DNA of 64,000 bases from Collimonas sp. OK242 (GCF_900107095.1 NZ_FNOR01000008.1:1-64000), one strand, 5' to 3'. Positions 1 to 10,110 are shown, numbered from the stretch's first letter. The notes: a model not told the origin generated them from the sequence alone. Numbers and translations: made by a program.

Positions 1-136
1 CGCGTCGTTCTCAACGGGAGGCGAACTATAGCAACCCTCCCCCGCCCCCGCAAGTACTTTGTTAAAAATATTTCGATTTACTTCTTTTTACCCAAATTCT
101 TATCTATTAGTAGGCACTGTTAACCGCACCTATTTT

Positions 137-847
137 TTACACATCGACAGAGTTCAATACAGCCCAGCGGGCAGCGCTCACGCCCTTCTCCAGGCTGACC
201 CGGCTGACTATCTGCTCCAGCTGCAAATGATTGCTAGGTGAAGTAATCAAGTCCGCCCGCACTTCCAGCTGGGTACCTGAAGCCAGGTCCTCGCTATGCA
301 GCGACTGCACAACCAGGTGCGGCATGCCATTGAGCATATGCAGCATCAAGGTCCGCACCTGCACCTCGTCTTCAGGCCGGCATACTACAGAGAGGCGATA
401 TACCTGTTCGATTTCAGTCGCGCTATGCAGATCCTGACGATTGATCATATGAGAGACGCCTCGCAACAACACATTGGCGCCCAGAATTGCCGCAGCACCG
501 ATGGCGGCTTCCAGCGCATGGCCGAGACCGCACAGCACGCCGACTGCAGCGGAACACCATAATGTGGCAGCCGTATTGAGTCCACGCACGTTAATCCCTT
601 CACGCATGATGACGCCGGCGCCAAGGAAGCCGATACCGGATACTACATAAGAGGCAATCCGGGTCGCGCCTTGCGGATCCGATTCGAATGCCGACACCAT
701 GACAAACAGCGCCGCGCCGATCGATACCAGGGCATTAGTCCGCAAACCCGCCATACGCTGGCGCATTTGACGCTCTGCGCCTATCAGCGAACCTAAGGTC
801 AAGGCGAGCAAGACTCGCAAGGTAAATATTTTCCAATCCATCTTCAC
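137..847 (-). CDS. mgtC: MgtC/SapB family membrane protein
   Basis: This 236-residue protein has the MgtC layout. An N-terminal hydrophobic half (about residues 8-125) carries the family signatures LGSLIGAERQ near residue 18 and GIGFLGAGVI near 71, with the conserved RGLNTAATLW at about 87. A soluble ACT-like C-terminal domain (about 145-236) follows. MgtC proteins are inner-membrane proteins linked to growth at low magnesium and, in some species, to control of the F-type ATP synthase. The gene stands alone, divergent from nothing obvious, with an unusually long gene-free leader upstream (848-1156). Membership of the family is clear; the physiological role here is inferred. Confidence 0.92.
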   Translation of the reverse strand: MKMDWKIFTLRVLLALTLGSLIGAERQMRQRMAGLRTNALVSIGAALFVMVSAFESDPQGATRIASYVVSGIGFLGAGVIMREGINVRGLNTAATLWCSAAVGVLCGLGHALEAAIGAAAILGANVLLRGVSHMINRQDLHSATEIEQVYRLSVVCRPEDEVQVRTLMLHMLNGMPHLVVQSLHSEDLASGTQLEVRADLITSPSNHLQLEQIVSRVSLEKGVSAARWAVLNSVDV

Positions 848-1156
848 TACCTTTCTGTGTGCATCGCCAGGCCAGCCGGCGGCATCCCATGGGTGCGCAT
901 CGCTGCTTCAGAGACTGAAGATCAGCTAGCAAATCGAACAAACGAATGGATGGGATATATGAGGTATAGGGCGGCGACGCGAGATCGCCCCAGGTACTAC
1001 AGCGCGTCAATTCACAGGCTGTAGCGAAGGTCGACAACTACTAGCAGGCGAATTGCATCGGGCTGCGCGCCCATCCACGGGTACTGGTGCAACTGTCCAA
1101 AACCGGATCTCCTACAAAGATAGTCCACGCGATTCTATTTAGACACCATGGGCAAG
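848..1156 (-). other. Gene-free 309-bp stretch upstream of mgtC
   Basis: No convincing coding sequence is present here. It separates mgtC from the tcdA stop codon, so most of it should be promoter and 5' leader of mgtC. Visible structure includes a perfect 6-bp stem with a 3-base loop at 906-920 (CTTCAG/CTGAAG) and a GGCGA/TCGCC stem near 970-990. I compared it by eye with the M-box magnesium riboswitch and could not match the conserved core, so no riboswitch is called. Confidence 0.5.
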
Positions 1157-2029
1157 TCAAGTAATGACCGGCGCATCTGTCACATCCGCCGCCAGCTTGC
1201 GCATGACGTGGGCGGCTGCCACCAGGCCGAAGGTCGCGGTTACCACCACCGCGGAACCGTAACCGGCGCAATTCAGGCCGGTTACGCCAGGCACGGCGCC
1301 GGCATCGACGGCGCATGCCTCTTCGCTAAGGGGCGCACTTAACGGCTCGGTGGAAAACACGGCATCGATGCCGAAGCGTACTTTATCGCCGCGCGGGAAC
1401 CGGTACTCGGAACGCAGGCGCTTGCGCACCTTCGCCAGCAACGGCTCTTGTTCGGTTTTGGCAAGATCGCGGACTTCAATGCAGGTCGGATCAACCTGCC
1501 CTCCTGCGCTGCCGATCGTGATCAGCCGAATGCCCTTGTCGCGGCAATAGGCGATCAGGGCCGCTTTGGCGCGCACATTATCGATAGCGTCGATCACATA
1601 ATCGTAACGCCCTTCGCCTATCATTTCGGGCAAGTTATCAGCAGTGATGAAATCTTCCACCTCAGTGACATGGCAGTACGGATTGATCTGGGCAATACGG
1701 GCCGCCAGCGCACTCACCTTGGCCTGGCCGAGCGTATCGGTCAAGGCATGGACCTGGCGGTTGATATTAGATTCGGCCAGGTTATCCAGATCGATCATGG
1801 TCAGATTGCCGATCGCGCTACGCGCCAATGCCTCGATCGCCCACGAGCCGACGCCGCCAACCCCGATCACGCAGACATGCGCCTGCAGAAAACGCGCCAG
1901 CGCGGCGGCGCCATACAGGCGGGCGATACCGCCAAAACGCCGGTCGAAATCAACCTCTTCGAGGTCGATGACTGGAACAGATGCGCCGGCAGCGCTTGAT
2001 ACGACAGATGAAGGCATGATCGGGAGCAA
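1157..2029 (-). CDS. tcdA: tRNA threonylcarbamoyladenosine dehydratase
   Basis: An E1/ThiF-like enzyme of 290 residues. The nucleotide-binding motif GVGGVGSWAIEALARSA lies at about residues 56-72, followed by the IDLDNLAESNINRQ segment typical of TcdA/CsdL that positions ATP and magnesium. TcdA cyclises the t6A modification at position 37 of ANN-decoding tRNAs to the hydantoin form ct6A, using ATP. The start shown is the longest; a second ATG four codons in (2017) is equally plausible. A Sua5-type enzyme making the t6A precursor is encoded 5 kb away (6447-7481). The gene is monocistronic by spacing. Confidence 0.9.
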   Translation of the reverse strand: MLPIMPSSVVSSAAGASVPVIDLEEVDFDRRFGGIARLYGAAALARFLQAHVCVIGVGGVGSWAIEALARSAIGNLTMIDLDNLAESNINRQVHALTDTLGQAKVSALAARIAQINPYCHVTEVEDFITADNLPEMIGEGRYDYVIDAIDNVRAKAALIAYCRDKGIRLITIGSAGGQVDPTCIEVRDLAKTEQEPLLAKVRKRLRSEYRFPRGDKVRFGIDAVFSTEPLSAPLSEEACAVDAGAVPGVTGLNCAGYGSAVVVTATFGLVAAAHVMRKLAADVTDAPVIT

Positions 2030-2225
2030 AAAAAAGAGGTACGGCCAAAATATCCGAGAATGACGGATATCGCTATTGACGCTATTTTACCGGCTCCGCG
2101 AGACGGAATTATTTTGAAGTGTTTTAATATGGTTGTATTGATATTCGTCGCTACTCACCGATAAATTATCAAAAAAACAATTATTCGCCGCGAGCGCCGC
2201 AGCTTACACCACGAGATACATCATC

Positions 2226-2774
2226 ATGCCGAACGCACTGATAGACACCGCGCCAGATTTCAGCCAGCCGATCGCTGTCCTCAAGCACTGCCACGACCGG
2301 ATACGCAAGCAGTTAACCACGCTGCAGAATTTGCTCGACCATGTACCGCAACACGGCAACGACGCCCAGGCACAGCAAGCGGCCCATAGCGTCATGCGCT
2401 ATTTCAATCAAGCCGCCCCGCATCATCACGCAGACGAGGAGCACGACCTGCTGCCGATGTTGCGCGCCACGGCGGCAGGAGAAGATGCCGCCGTGCTGCA
2501 AAAACTGATGCCCGAAATCCTGGCCGAGCATCAGCAGATGGATAGCCTCTGGCATTCCCTTAACCGGCAATTGGCGCATATCGCCGACGGCGACGCGGCA
2601 ACGCCGGAAACGCAGCTGTCGCCGCAAGAAGTCCAGCAATTTTCCACCATCTACTCTGCCCATATGGAAAAGGAAGAAACCTGGATCGCCCCCATGGCAA
2701 AACGGATTTTCAATGTGCAGCAGATGCAACAACTAGGAGCCGCAATGCAACAACGTCGAGGTATTTCAGCATGA
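2226..2774 (+). CDS. Hemerythrin HHE-domain protein
   Basis: A 182-residue all-helical protein with the hemerythrin-like iron-binding His/Glu pattern: an early H in [23 protein letters not shown] in the second helix, HQQMDSLWH in the third and [12 protein letters not shown] in the fourth. These supply the usual diiron ligands. The family stores or senses oxygen, NO or iron. Its stop codon overlaps the pdxH start as ATGA (2771-2774), so the two are probably translationally coupled. The ATG at 2226 has only a weak purine-rich site before it. Family is clear; ligand and role are not determinable here. Confidence 0.85.
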   Translation: MPNALIDTAPDFSQPIAVLKHCHDRIRKQLTTLQNLLDHVPQHGNDAQAQQAAHSVMRYFNQAAPHHHADEEHDLLPMLRATAAGEDAAVLQKLMPEILAEHQQMDSLWHSLNRQLAHIADGDAATPETQLSPQEVQQFSTIYSAHMEKEETWIAPMAKRIFNVQQMQQLGAAMQQRRGISA

Positions 2775-3424
2775 ACCAGACCAAGAACCAATCAATCGCC
2801 GATCTCAGGATCGACTACAGCCAAGCCAGTCTGTCCGAAGCCGACAGCGCCGCCGATCCGATTACGCAATTCGGAAAATGGTTCGATGAAGCCATACGCG
2901 CGGAAGTGCCGGAAGCGAATGCGATGAGCCTGGCAACCGTGGGCAGCAATGGACGGCCATCGTCGCGTATCGTGCTGATCAAACAATTTGATGAGCATGG
3001 CTTCACCTGGTTTACCAATTTTGAAAGCCGCAAGGGCCACGAACTGTCGGAACACCCCTACGCCGCACTGTTGTTCCACTGGGTCGGGCTGGAGCGCCAG
3101 GTGCGTATCGAAGGCCGAGTCGAACGCGTCTCCGAAAGCGAGAGCGACGCCTATTTTCACAGCCGTCCGTTGCGCAGCCGGCTCGGTGCGATCGCCTCGG
3201 CGCAAAGCCAGACGATTGCCAGCCGCGACCTGCTCGAAACAGAGTACGCGAAGGCTGAACAAAAGTTTGGCGATAACCCGCCGCGGCCCGATCATTGGGG
3301 CGGCTACAGACTTTTGCCGGATACGGTAGAATTTTGGCAAGGACGTCGGTCGCGCTTGCATGACCGGATTTTGTATACCTTGGATGCAGCTGGCAACTGG
3401 CAGCGACAACGCCTGCAGCCTTAG
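2771..3424 (+). CDS. pdxH: Pyridoxamine 5'-phosphate oxidase
   Basis: 217 residues, the normal PdxH length. The FMN-binding split-barrel is recognisable from the segments [18 protein letters not shown] (about 67-84) and SRKGHEL, and the C-terminal RRSRLHDRI motif contributes the pyridoxine-phosphate-binding arginines. The enzyme oxidises pyridoxine/pyridoxamine 5'-phosphate to PLP with O2, giving H2O2, using FMN. It overlaps the hemerythrin gene by four bases, suggesting one transcript; oxygen use by PdxH next to an oxygen-binding domain protein is suggestive but unproven. Confidence 0.95.
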   Translation: MNQTKNQSIADLRIDYSQASLSEADSAADPITQFGKWFDEAIRAEVPEANAMSLATVGSNGRPSSRIVLIKQFDEHGFTWFTNFESRKGHELSEHPYAALLFHWVGLERQVRIEGRVERVSESESDAYFHSRPLRSRLGAIASAQSQTIASRDLLETEYAKAEQKFGDNPPRPDHWGGYRLLPDTVEFWQGRRSRLHDRILYTLDAAGNWQRQRLQP

Positions 3425-3490
3425 CGCACTGTTATTGGTCGACGCTGACCGCTTGGCGCAATTTACAAGTATTTAACCGGAGGAGAAATC

Positions 3491-4705
3491 GTGTTCTGGG
3501 AAAAAAGGCTTGAAAACTGGGTTAATGAAGTTCGTCACCGCGCCGCGCTGCCATTGCGGCTCGAATTGTGGAACGGCCAGCGGTTTGACTTTGGCACGTA
3601 TGCGGCGCCGGAGGTAACCGTGCGCGTACCGCATGTCTCCTCTCTGACTTACCTGCTGACACCATCCCTCGCCAATCTCGGCGAGGCTTATGTCGAGGGG
3701 AAAATCGAAGTCGAGGGGAAAATCAGGGAAATCATCGCCATCGGCAATGCACTGGCGGCGAATACGTTGAAAGCAGACGGCAAATTTGCCCGTATTACTC
3801 GCACCTTCCGCCACAACAAGGAAAAGGATGCCGAAGCGATTCGTTATCACTACGACGTTTCCAATGATTTCTACAAGTTGTGGCTGGACCAGAATATGGT
3901 GTATTCATGCGCCTATTTCGAGAACGGCGATGAAGACCTGGCCACTGCGCAAATCAAAAAAATCGATCACATCCTGACCAAGATCCAGCTCCAGCCTGGC
4001 CAAACCTTGCTCGATATCGGCTGCGGCTGGGGTGCTCTGGTATTGCGGGCGGCGCAAAAGTTCGGCGCCAAATGCGTCGGCATCACGCTTTCGGAAAATC
4101 AGTACGCGTTAGCCAAGGAGCGGGTTGCGCAAGCCGGCCTTGAAGACAGGATAGAGATTCGCCTGCAAGACTATCGCGACGTCGCCGGCAGCTTCGACAG
4201 GATTACCAGCGTCGGCATGTTCGAACATGTCGGCCTGAACCACCTGCCCATGTATTTTTCGCGCATCCGCAGCTTGCTGGCGGACGACGGCATCGCGATG
4301 AATCACGGCATTACCACCACCGACGTCGACAATGGCGAATCGCCATACGGCGGCGGTGAATTCATCGAAAAATATGTGTTCCCGCACGGTGAACTGCCGC
4401 ATATCGGCCTGGTGTTAAAAACCATGCAGGAAGGCGGATTGGAAGTATTCGACGTGGAAAATCTACGGCGCCACTATGCCAAGACTTGCGGCATGTGGGC
4501 AGACAATCTGGAAGCGCGCGCCGATGAAGTCAGAAAAGCCGCCGACGACCGCCGTTTCCGCATCTGGCGCATTTATCTGGCCGGCAGTTCCTACGGCTTC
4601 GAGCGCGACTGGATGTCACTGTACCAGGTCGTTTGCCGCAAGGCCGGCCGCAGCGCGAACACACTGCCCTGGTCGCGGGATTATATTTACCAGGCTTCGC
4701 AATAA
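3491..4705 (+). CDS. cfa: Cyclopropane-fatty-acyl-phospholipid synthase
   Basis: 404 residues with an N-terminal lipid-associated domain and a C-terminal SAM-dependent methyltransferase domain. The family hallmarks YHYDVSNDFYKLWLDQ (about 118-133) and the SAM loop LLDIGCGWGAL (about 173-183) are intact, as is EKYVFPHGELPH toward the C-terminus. It adds a methylene group from SAM across cis double bonds of membrane phospholipid acyl chains. Translation begins with GTG at 3491, supported by an AGGAG site eight bases upstream. It converges on msrA across an inverted repeat. Confidence 0.93.
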   Translation: MFWEKRLENWVNEVRHRAALPLRLELWNGQRFDFGTYAAPEVTVRVPHVSSLTYLLTPSLANLGEAYVEGKIEVEGKIREIIAIGNALAANTLKADGKFARITRTFRHNKEKDAEAIRYHYDVSNDFYKLWLDQNMVYSCAYFENGDEDLATAQIKKIDHILTKIQLQPGQTLLDIGCGWGALVLRAAQKFGAKCVGITLSENQYALAKERVAQAGLEDRIEIRLQDYRDVAGSFDRITSVGMFEHVGLNHLPMYFSRIRSLLADDGIAMNHGITTTDVDNGESPYGGGEFIEKYVFPHGELPHIGLVLKTMQEGGLEVFDVENLRRHYAKTCGMWADNLEARADEVRKAADDRRFRIWRIYLAGSSYGFERDWMSLYQVVCRKAGRSANTLPWSRDYIYQASQ

Positions 4706-4722
4706 GTCACGGGCTAGCTATA

Positions 4723-4758
4723 ATTTATCCACTGATCTTCCTGGAACAGTGGATAAAT
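4723..4758. terminator. Inverted repeat between convergent cfa and msrA
   Basis: Two perfect 12-base arms (ATTTATCCACTG / CAGTGGATAAAT, 4723-4734 and 4747-4758) flank a 12-base loop, lying between the cfa stop and the msrA stop. No clear T-run follows on either strand, so a bidirectional terminator is an inference from position. Confidence 0.5.
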
Positions 4759-4774
4759 CCTCAGCTACCGCCCC

Positions 4775-5308
4775 TCAGTTGCCGATGACCTTCTCGGTAA
4801 AAATCTTCCGCAACTTTGCCACTTTAGGCGCAACCACGAAGGCGCAATAGCCTTGCAAAGGATGCTGGCGGAAGTAATTCTGGTGGTAATCTTCCGCCTT
4901 GTAATAGGTTTCGGCCGGACTCAGCTCAGTGATGATAGGTGCGTCCCAGACGTTGGCCATTTCCGCAATCACCTGTTCCGCGGCTTTCTTCTGCTGCGGC
5001 GACTGGTAATAAATCGCAGAACGGTATTGGGTGCCGACGTCGTTGCCCTGCCGGTTCAAAGTGGTCGGATCGTGGATAGTGAAGAAAATTTCCAGCAACT
5101 CGCGAAAACTGATCTGCTCCGCGTCGAATGTCACCGCTACTACTTCGGCATGACCAGTTGTGCCCTCGCATACCTGTTCATAGCTAGGATCGGCTACATG
5201 ACCGCCGGTATACCCCGACTCGACATGCTCCACGCCCTTTATTTCCTGGTAAACCGCTTCCAGGCACCAAAAGCACCCGCCGCCTAATACTGCAACTTCC
5301 TTAGTCAT
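4775..5308 (-). CDS. msrA: Peptide-methionine (S)-S-oxide reductase
   Basis: 177 residues. The MsrA active-site motif GGCFWCLEAVY lies at residues 10-20 with the catalytic cysteine at position 12, and the family segment ESGYTGGHVADPSYEQVC follows. The enzyme reduces methionine-S-sulfoxide in proteins and free form, using thioredoxin. It is a single-domain MsrA without a fused MsrB. The gene is monocistronic; ompW lies downstream in the genome on the same strand but 157 bp upstream of this start, with its own terminator. Confidence 0.95.
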   Translation of the reverse strand: MTKEVAVLGGGCFWCLEAVYQEIKGVEHVESGYTGGHVADPSYEQVCEGTTGHAEVVAVTFDAEQISFRELLEIFFTIHDPTTLNRQGNDVGTQYRSAIYYQSPQQKKAAEQVIAEMANVWDAPIITELSPAETYYKAEDYHQNYFRQHPLQGYCAFVVAPKVAKLRKIFTEKVIGN

Positions 5309-5417
5309 GGTTGCTCTCCCCTGGTTGCCTTCTGATCACGCTTTAACTTTAACGCAATCTGCTAACACTTGTCGACGCAGATATACACAATGCCACATGC
5401 AATCCACGCAGGCAAAA

Positions 5418-5443
5418 AAATGCCCTGGCTATGCAGGGCATTT
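5418..5443 (-). terminator. Rho-independent terminator of the OmpW gene
   Basis: On the minus strand AAATGCCCTG and CAGGGCATTT form a 10-bp stem with a 6-base loop, followed directly by a run of Ts. It sits just after the OmpW-family stop codon at 5466. Confidence 0.85.
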
Positions 5444-5465
5444 AATCCAAACCTTATTCGACGAT

Positions 5466-6182
5466 TTAGAACTTGTAGCCGACACTCAGCACTGAAACCA
5501 TAGGATTCAGAGTGATTTTAGTAGTGGCGTGCGTCGTCGAGCCATCGCTATGGTGGGTAGTCAGATCAGCCTTGGTCTTCAGCGGGACATAAGACAGGGA
5601 GACGTTGGCGGACCAGTTCTTGTCGAAATTATAGGCAAAACCAACGTTCGCGACTGGCGCAAAAGAGCTGCTCAGATCAGCACTGGTGGAAGCACCAGGA
5701 TCACCACCGCCGAGCAGACCGGTCAAGCTGTTGGTCAATTTGATATTTGAATACCATACATACGTAACACCGGCGCCGACGTAGGGACGGAACTGGCTGT
5801 TAGCGTCGCCGAAGTAGTACTTGGCCAACATAGCCGGGCTCCACTGCGTGGCCGTGCCAAGCTGACCTAAACCATTGAGGGTGCCGGCGCCGCTGAGCTT
5901 GAATTTCGGCGGGATACCCAAATCCGCCGTTACGGCGATATTGTCGGTAACGAAGTGCGTGAAAGACAGAAGAAGGGTATCAGCGTTGGAAACATGCGCA
6001 CCACTACCTGGAAGCGTGAAGGTCCCGAGCTTTAACGGTTCGCTGGATTGATTCAGGCCGAGGTGAGCCCAGCCTGCATTGACGAGGTTATCGCCAGCTT
6101 GTTGCGCCATTGCCGGAGCAGCAAATGCCGCCAGTAGGGACAGGGCTGCCAGCTTTGGCAATACGTTGCTTTGTTTTTTCAT
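5466..6182 (-). CDS. ompW: OmpW family outer-membrane protein
   Basis: 238 residues. A Sec signal peptide ends around AMAQQAGDN (residues 24-27). The mature part is a small beta-barrel with OmpW features: an N-terminal GWAHLGL strand, the FRPYVGAGVTYVWY segment in the middle and a terminal strand ending VLSVGYKF with C-terminal Phe, the BAM recognition signature. OmpW forms an 8-stranded barrel thought to pass small hydrophobic molecules. The gene is monocistronic with a good terminator. The 264-bp upstream region (6183-6446) contains AT-rich promoter-like sequence but no FNR palindrome I could recognise. Confidence 0.9.
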   Translation of the reverse strand: MKKQSNVLPKLAALSLLAAFAAPAMAQQAGDNLVNAGWAHLGLNQSSEPLKLGTFTLPGSGAHVSNADTLLLSFTHFVTDNIAVTADLGIPPKFKLSGAGTLNGLGQLGTATQWSPAMLAKYYFGDANSQFRPYVGAGVTYVWYSNIKLTNSLTGLLGGGDPGASTSADLSSSFAPVANVGFAYNFDKNWSANVSLSYVPLKTKADLTTHHSDGSTTHATTKITLNPMVSVLSVGYKF

Positions 6183-6446
6183 ATGTCTTCTCCAAGTTAC
6201 ACTTCATTTTTATTAGCGGGATCTTTGCCTGCAGCGAATACAGTACAAACCCATTTTGCGGCGTTTCATCTATCTGGCCAGGCCAAATCAGACAACGCTC
6301 TCTTATTCGACTGCGCTTACCAAATTCGCGTATCCGTGATTTCCAGATATCGTTATTTTTTCAAAAAGAACGTGCGTGCTATTCTTTTTTTACACTATGC
6401 CAGCTTTGGAATCATTTGACTACAGTTGTAGCTTTTTTACCTCAAA

Positions 6447-7481
6447 TTATTTTTTAAAACCCGCCAGCACGGCAGATGAGTCGTGCGCAGCACGGCGCAA
6501 ACGATCATTGATCCCCTGCCAGGCAAGGCCGGATGGTGGCGCTTCGACCACAATCAGGTCGGCCGCCGCATGGTCCATATTGCGCAGTGCCGCATAAAGA
6601 TCGTGGGCATAGGCCTGAGCCGATGCAACCATGGGGAATTGCGCGGCCAAGGGCGGCATGTCCGCGGCCGGCGTGGAATAGCTGATCAGCGCCAGGCTTT
6701 GTCCGGCCTGATGCAATTGCAGCAATGTGCTTAGCAACTGCTGCGAAGGCACCAGCAGCACCGGCGTGCGCGGCGCATAGTGCGACTCAAGCGTGCCGGA
6801 AGCACGCGGGGCGGCTGCATCAGCGGCTTGCACCGCGACCCCCAGCACTGCAGCAATTTGCGCGGCGCTGATATGACCGGGCCGCAACAGCACCGGGCCG
6901 TGCGAGGCGAGGCGCGATAGATCGATGATGGTCGATTCGATGCCGACTTCGCTCTGGCCGCCATCCAAAATGCAAGCGATCGGACTGTCGCCATCGGCGT
7001 CGAATTCGTCGCGCACATGCTGCGCCGTTGTCGGACTGACATGGCCGAATTTGTTAGCCGACGGGCCAGCGATACCGCCCTTGCCGCCTTTGAACTCACG
7101 CAATAACGCCTGAGCCACCGGGTGCGAAGGGCAACGCAAGCCAATCGAGTTTTGGCCTCCTGAAACCTGGTCCGGGATATGCGCCGCACGCGGCAGTATC
7201 AGCGTCAGCGGTCCTGGCCAAAAAGCAGCGATCAACGCCCGCGCCTGCGGCGGCACCGACTCGACCCAGTAGCCGATGTCCGCCTCGGGCGCCACATGGA
7301 CGATCACCGGATGGTTGGACGGCCGTCCCTTGGCAGCGTAGATGCTGGCAACCGCCGCCGCATTCTCGGCATCGGCTCCCAAGCCGTACACCGTTTCGGT
7401 GGGAAACGCGACCAATGCACCGGCCTCCAGCTTGCGTGCAGCCAGCTGGATTGCCTGAAAATCGATAGTCGAGCCCTTCAT
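6447..7481 (-). CDS. L-threonylcarbamoyladenylate synthase (Sua5 type)
   Basis: 344 residues, the long Sua5 form: an N-terminal YrdC-like catalytic domain (FPTETVYGLGADA at about 26-38 and KGRPSNHPVIVHV at about 51-63) plus a C-terminal Sua5 domain (about 210-344). It makes threonylcarbamoyl-AMP from threonine, bicarbonate and ATP, the first step of tRNA t6A synthesis. Its start codon immediately follows the purK stop codon with no gap, so it is the last gene of the purC-purE-purK operon. Pairs functionally with tcdA at 1157-2029. Confidence 0.93.
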   Translation of the reverse strand: MKGSTIDFQAIQLAARKLEAGALVAFPTETVYGLGADAENAAAVASIYAAKGRPSNHPVIVHVAPEADIGYWVESVPPQARALIAAFWPGPLTLILPRAAHIPDQVSGGQNSIGLRCPSHPVAQALLREFKGGKGGIAGPSANKFGHVSPTTAQHVRDEFDADGDSPIACILDGGQSEVGIESTIIDLSRLASHGPVLLRPGHISAAQIAAVLGVAVQAADAAAPRASGTLESHYAPRTPVLLVPSQQLLSTLLQLHQAGQSLALISYSTPAADMPPLAAQFPMVASAQAYAHDLYAALRNMDHAAADLIVVEAPPSGLAWQGINDRLRRAAHDSSAVLAGFKK

Positions 7482-8687
7482 TTACACTGCAATGCCAAGG
7501 ATATCGCAGGCCGCTGCCATTTGTCGCTGGGCTTCCGCCAGGGTCGCTGCGATGAAAGTGATATGTCCCATTTTACGCGCGCGGCGTGCCTGCGCCTTGC
7601 CGTACAAATGCAAATGCGCCGCCGGCAAAGCCAGGATCCGGTCCCATGCCGGCTCACGCGCTTGTTGGCTGTCGCCGTCAAACCAGACATCGCCCAGGAT
7701 ATTCAGCATCACCGCCGGTGAATGCTGACGGGTATCGCCCAAGGGCATGCGCGCCATCGCCCGGACTTGCTGTGCGAACTGGCTGGTGACGCAAGCATCC
7801 ATGGTGTAGTGGCCGCTGTTGTGCGGACGCGGCGCCATTTCGTTGACTACCAGGGAACCATCTTGCAGGACAAAAAATTCAATACACAGGACGCCGACAT
7901 AAGCGAGTTGTTCGATGATCGCCAGCGCCGCATGCTGGGCGCGCCTGGCGGTTTCGTCGCAGACATTCGGGCCGGGCACCGTAGTGGTGAACAGAATGCC
8001 GTCGCGATGCACGTTTTCGGCAATCGGATACACCGCTGCCGCGCCGTCGACGCCACGCACCACCAGCACCGAGACTTCGTAGGCCAGCGGCAGCATTTTT
8101 TCCAGCACGCAGGCAACGCCGTTCATGTCGGCAAATGCCAGGCGCACTTCGTCCAGGGTGCGCACCCGGGCTTGCCCCTTGCCGTCGTAACCGAGCCGGA
8201 CCGTTTTCAGGATGCCTGGCAATAAATCGGCCGGGATATCATCGATATCCGCTGCCGCCGCAATCAGATGATGCGGCGCAGGCAGCACCGTCGAAGTCTT
8301 GGCGCAATCGGTAAAGAAGCGCTTTTCCACCATGCGGTCCTGGGCTACCGAGACGCAGGCAGCAGCGGGAGCGACAAAGCTGTTCCGCGCCAGAAGCGCC
8401 AGGCTCGCGGCGGCGACGTTTTCAAATTCGGTAGTGACCGCCGCACACAAACCGGCCATCTCGGTCAGGGCAACTTCGTCGCTGTAATCAGCCAGGAAAT
8501 GGCGATCGGCGACATGCCCGGTCGGACAATCCTGCTCAGGTTCCAGCACGGCTACCTTGTAGCCCATGGCTTGCGCTTCGTGCGCGAACATGCGGCCCAG
8601 CTGGCCGCCACCCATCACGCCAAGCCAGGTTGCCGGCGTGGTGGCGGGAACAATCGGATCGATGGAATCGTGTTGCATGCTGCTCAT
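7482..8687 (-). CDS. purK: 5-(carboxyamino)imidazole ribonucleotide synthase
   Basis: 401 residues, an ATP-grasp enzyme with the N-terminal [20 protein letters not shown] motif and later [12 protein letters not shown] and [18 protein letters not shown] segments characteristic of PurK. It carboxylates AIR to N5-CAIR with ATP and bicarbonate in purine synthesis. It overlaps purE by four bases (8684-8687) and abuts the Sua5-type gene, consistent with tight translational coupling in the operon. Confidence 0.96.
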   Translation of the reverse strand: MSSMQHDSIDPIVPATTPATWLGVMGGGQLGRMFAHEAQAMGYKVAVLEPEQDCPTGHVADRHFLADYSDEVALTEMAGLCAAVTTEFENVAAASLALLARNSFVAPAAACVSVAQDRMVEKRFFTDCAKTSTVLPAPHHLIAAAADIDDIPADLLPGILKTVRLGYDGKGQARVRTLDEVRLAFADMNGVACVLEKMLPLAYEVSVLVVRGVDGAAAVYPIAENVHRDGILFTTTVPGPNVCDETARRAQHAALAIIEQLAYVGVLCIEFFVLQDGSLVVNEMAPRPHNSGHYTMDACVTSQFAQQVRAMARMPLGDTRQHSPAVMLNILGDVWFDGDSQQAREPAWDRILALPAAHLHLYGKAQARRARKMGHITFIAATLAEAQRQMAAACDILGIAV

Positions 8688-9196
8688 ACCGGTGGCAATT
8701 TCATATCTAGGGCAATTTGCGTCTGTTTGACGCGGAACGCCAGCAGCTTGTCGGCCAGCGCCTGGTCGGTGGTGGCCAGCATGGCGATGGCTGACAGCGC
8801 CGCATTGGCCGCGCCGGCTTCGCCGATGGCATAAGCGGCGACCGGAATACCCTTCGGCATCTGCACGATGGACAACAAGGAATCCTCGCCGCGCAAGTAT
8901 TTGGACGGCACCGGTACGCCCAGCACCGGCACGATGGTCTTGGCGGCGATCATGCCCGGCAGATGGGCGGCGCCGCCAGCCCCGGCGATGATGGCGCGCA
9001 GGCCGCGTGCACGCGCTGTTTCAGCATAGGCGAACATCTGATCCGGCATGCGGTGCGCCGAAATCACCTGCGCCTCATGCGCCACGCCAAACTCGGTCAG
9101 GATGGCGACGGCATGCTGCATCACCTCCCAATCGGAAGAAGAACCCATGACGATGCCGACCAGCGGCCGGCTCACAGTATCCTTAGTCATCATCAA
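8684..9196 (-). CDS. purE: N5-carboxyaminoimidazole ribonucleotide mutase
   Basis: 170 residues, class I PurE. The substrate-binding motifs GSSSDWEVM (about 18-26), SAHRMPD (about 45-51), [11 protein letters not shown] (about 72-82) and QMPKGIPVA are intact, including the catalytic His of SAHR. It converts N5-CAIR to CAIR. It overlaps purC by four bases and purK by four bases, so the three genes form one translationally coupled unit. Confidence 0.96.
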   Translation of the reverse strand: MMMTKDTVSRPLVGIVMGSSSDWEVMQHAVAILTEFGVAHEAQVISAHRMPDQMFAYAETARARGLRAIIAGAGGAAHLPGMIAAKTIVPVLGVPVPSKYLRGEDSLLSIVQMPKGIPVAAYAIGEAGAANAALSAIAMLATTDQALADKLLAFRVKQTQIALDMKLPPV

Positions 9197-10089
9197 TCCT
9201 TCAGCGTTTCGCCGGTCAGGCTGAACAGCGCTTCACGATACTTGGCGCCGGTTTTTTCGATCACATCGTCAGGCAAGGTCGGCGCCGGCGCCGTCTTGTT
9301 CCAGCTGGTGACGGTTTCCAGGTAATCGCGGACAAACTGCTTGTCGAACGATGGCGGCGAGATCCCGACCTGATAGCTGGACGCCGGCCAGAAGCGCGAC
9401 GAATCGGCAGTCAGTACTTCATCCATCAAATGCAGCGTGCCGTCCTTATCAAGGCCGAATTCAAATTTGGTGTCGGCGATGATGATGCCGCGCGTTGCCG
9501 CATAGTCGGCGGCCGTCTTGTACAGCTCGATACTGATGCTGCGGATCTTGCCAGCCAGTTCCTTGCCGATCCGGCTTTCCATATCGGCAAAGCTGATGTT
9601 CTCGTCATGCTCGCCCATCTCAGCCTTGGCGGCCGGGGTGAAAATCGGCTCGGCCAGCTTGGCTGCCTGCTGCAAACCCGCCGGCAAGGCAATGCCGCAG
9701 ATCGCACCGGTTGCCTGATAATCCTTCCAGCCAGAGCCGATGATGTAACCGCGCACCACCGCCTCGACCATGATCGGCTGCAGGCGTTTCGCCACCACCG
9801 CACGGCCACGCACCTGCTCGACTTCATCCGCCGCCACCACCGATTCCGGCGCGATCCCGGTCAGATGGTTAGGAACAATCGCCGCCAGCTTGTCGAACCA
9901 GAAATCGGACATGCGGTTCAAGACCTTGCCTTTGCCCGGAATCGGTTGATTCATGATGACGTCGAAGGCCGACAGGCGATCGGAAGTAACGATCAGGATC
10001 ATGTCTTCACCGACGGCATAGTTTTCGCGCACCTTGCCGCGGCCGAGCAACGGCAGAGAGGTGATGGTGGATTGGTAGAGGCTTGTCAT
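9193..10089 (-). CDS. purC: SAICAR synthetase
   Basis: 298 residues. The N-terminus [11 protein letters not shown] (about 17-27) and [13 protein letters not shown] (about 34-46) are the PurC ATP-binding signatures, with [14 protein letters not shown] further on. The enzyme joins CAIR and aspartate using ATP. It is the first of the purC-purE-purK-sua5 operon and lies 122 bp after fba; that gap holds two hairpins (10111-10151 and 10160-10180). Confidence 0.96.
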   Translation of the reverse strand: MTSLYQSTITSLPLLGRGKVRENYAVGEDMILIVTSDRLSAFDVIMNQPIPGKGKVLNRMSDFWFDKLAAIVPNHLTGIAPESVVAADEVEQVRGRAVVAKRLQPIMVEAVVRGYIIGSGWKDYQATGAICGIALPAGLQQAAKLAEPIFTPAAKAEMGEHDENISFADMESRIGKELAGKIRSISIELYKTAADYAATRGIIIADTKFEFGLDKDGTLHLMDEVLTADSSRFWPASSYQVGISPPSFDKQFVRDYLETVTSWNKTAPAPTLPDDVIEKTGAKYREALFSLTGETLKD

Positions 10090-10110
10090 GGTTATTCCAT
10101 AAGTCAGAAA

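Noticed and set aside
848-1156. M-box magnesium riboswitch before mgtC
   Set aside because: The conserved core of the ykoK/M-box leader could not be matched by eye.
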